Assembly: GCA_037693485.1 (NCBI GenBank)
Contig: CM075345.1
Location: forward strand, 81,846,001-81,910,000
Origin: Kitagawia praeruptora
Taxonomy: Eukaryota; Streptophyta; Magnoliopsida; Apiales; Apiaceae
DNA length: 64,000 nucleotides
Direction of reading: 5' to 3'
The translations under genes were made by a program, and so were the position numbers. Positions 63,993-64,000 of the stretch are shown one piece after another (the first letter of the stretch is position 1; every line of letters begins with the position of its first letter). Under the pieces are notes generated by a model. The model was given only the letters and a program-made list of their open reading frames with translations, made no database searches and was not told the origin of the DNA.

Positions 63993-64000
63993 ATCACCAT

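Larger units (their letters stand above)
58994..64000 (-). mobile_element. LINE5: LINE inserted in copia gag, extends past the window
   Basis: A minus-strand LINE with T-run 58994-59004 and hairpin 59049-59060, close to LINE3. Own sequence: 58994-59865, 63250-63494 and about 63564-64000. It hosts element M (with N inside) and fragment P. Its 5' part lies to the right of the window. Confidence 0.9.

Overview
The window is repeat-rich nuclear DNA of a flowering plant. The evidence is the set of plant-type elements: a Ty1/copia Sirevirus with an extra downstream reading frame, a Ty3/gypsy chromovirus with initiator-Met tRNA primer-binding site, plant L1-type LINEs with DUF4283/zinc-knuckle ORF1 and endonuclease-RT-zinc-finger ORF2, and a MULE-type MITE. 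I found no convincing host gene, tRNA or rRNA. The species cannot be fixed from sequence alone.

Layout. 1-6907 is the 3' part of a Sirevirus (end of pol, a roughly 1.49 k-codon env-like region with one stop and one frameshift, polypurine tract, 983-bp LTR). It lies inside LINE1 (6908-9458), which itself lies in the 5' LTR of a Tekay-like chromovirus (gypsy#1: 5' LTR 9459-16585, decayed interior, 3' LTR 22119-27051, about 4.9 kb). gypsy#1 lies in the interior of a second, minus-strand gypsy element (gypsy#2: interior 27052-28682, one LTR 28683-50435). gypsy#2 lies in a copia-type gag region (50436-50732, 53610-53648, 58144-58993).

The gypsy#2 LTR and the copia gag are riddled with nested insertions of one LINE superfamily. 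At least 17 copies end in the same 3' tail: a GGGGTATGCCCC hairpin, a TTAATTAGC-like box and poly(A). Only five are true LINEs (LINE1-LINE5). Others, here called B, D, E, F, G, H, J, M and N, carry long unrelated ORFs between the same 5' UTR (starting ATGAGAGTCG, with a CATCAGATCTA box and a CCATATTTCTTAT box) and the same 3' tail; I, K and P are short 3' fragments. The nesting can be read from target-site duplications: copia gag > gypsy#2 > D > F > {E > LINE2; LINE3 > {G, I}; H}, and copia gag > {J > K; LINE4; LINE5 > {M > N; P}}.

The main discovery candidate is this LINE-hitchhiking family with exchangeable cargo ORFs. Type 1 (G, H, N, J) encodes proteins with N-terminal repeats of a [KR][KR]V[ST]F motif followed by an IP-ending box, then a repeated LxxFIxxxGhxhP module and often a basic tail. 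Type 2 (B, E, F, perhaps D) encodes very hydrophobic repeat proteins. Type 3 (M) has a coiled-coil module and a basic tail. The type-1 C-terminal module and a KRVxF motif also occur in the LINE3 ORF1 region, tying the cargo to the LINE. Most ORFs carry few or no lesions, so expansion looks fairly recent, although several frameshifts sit in homopolymers and could be assembly errors.
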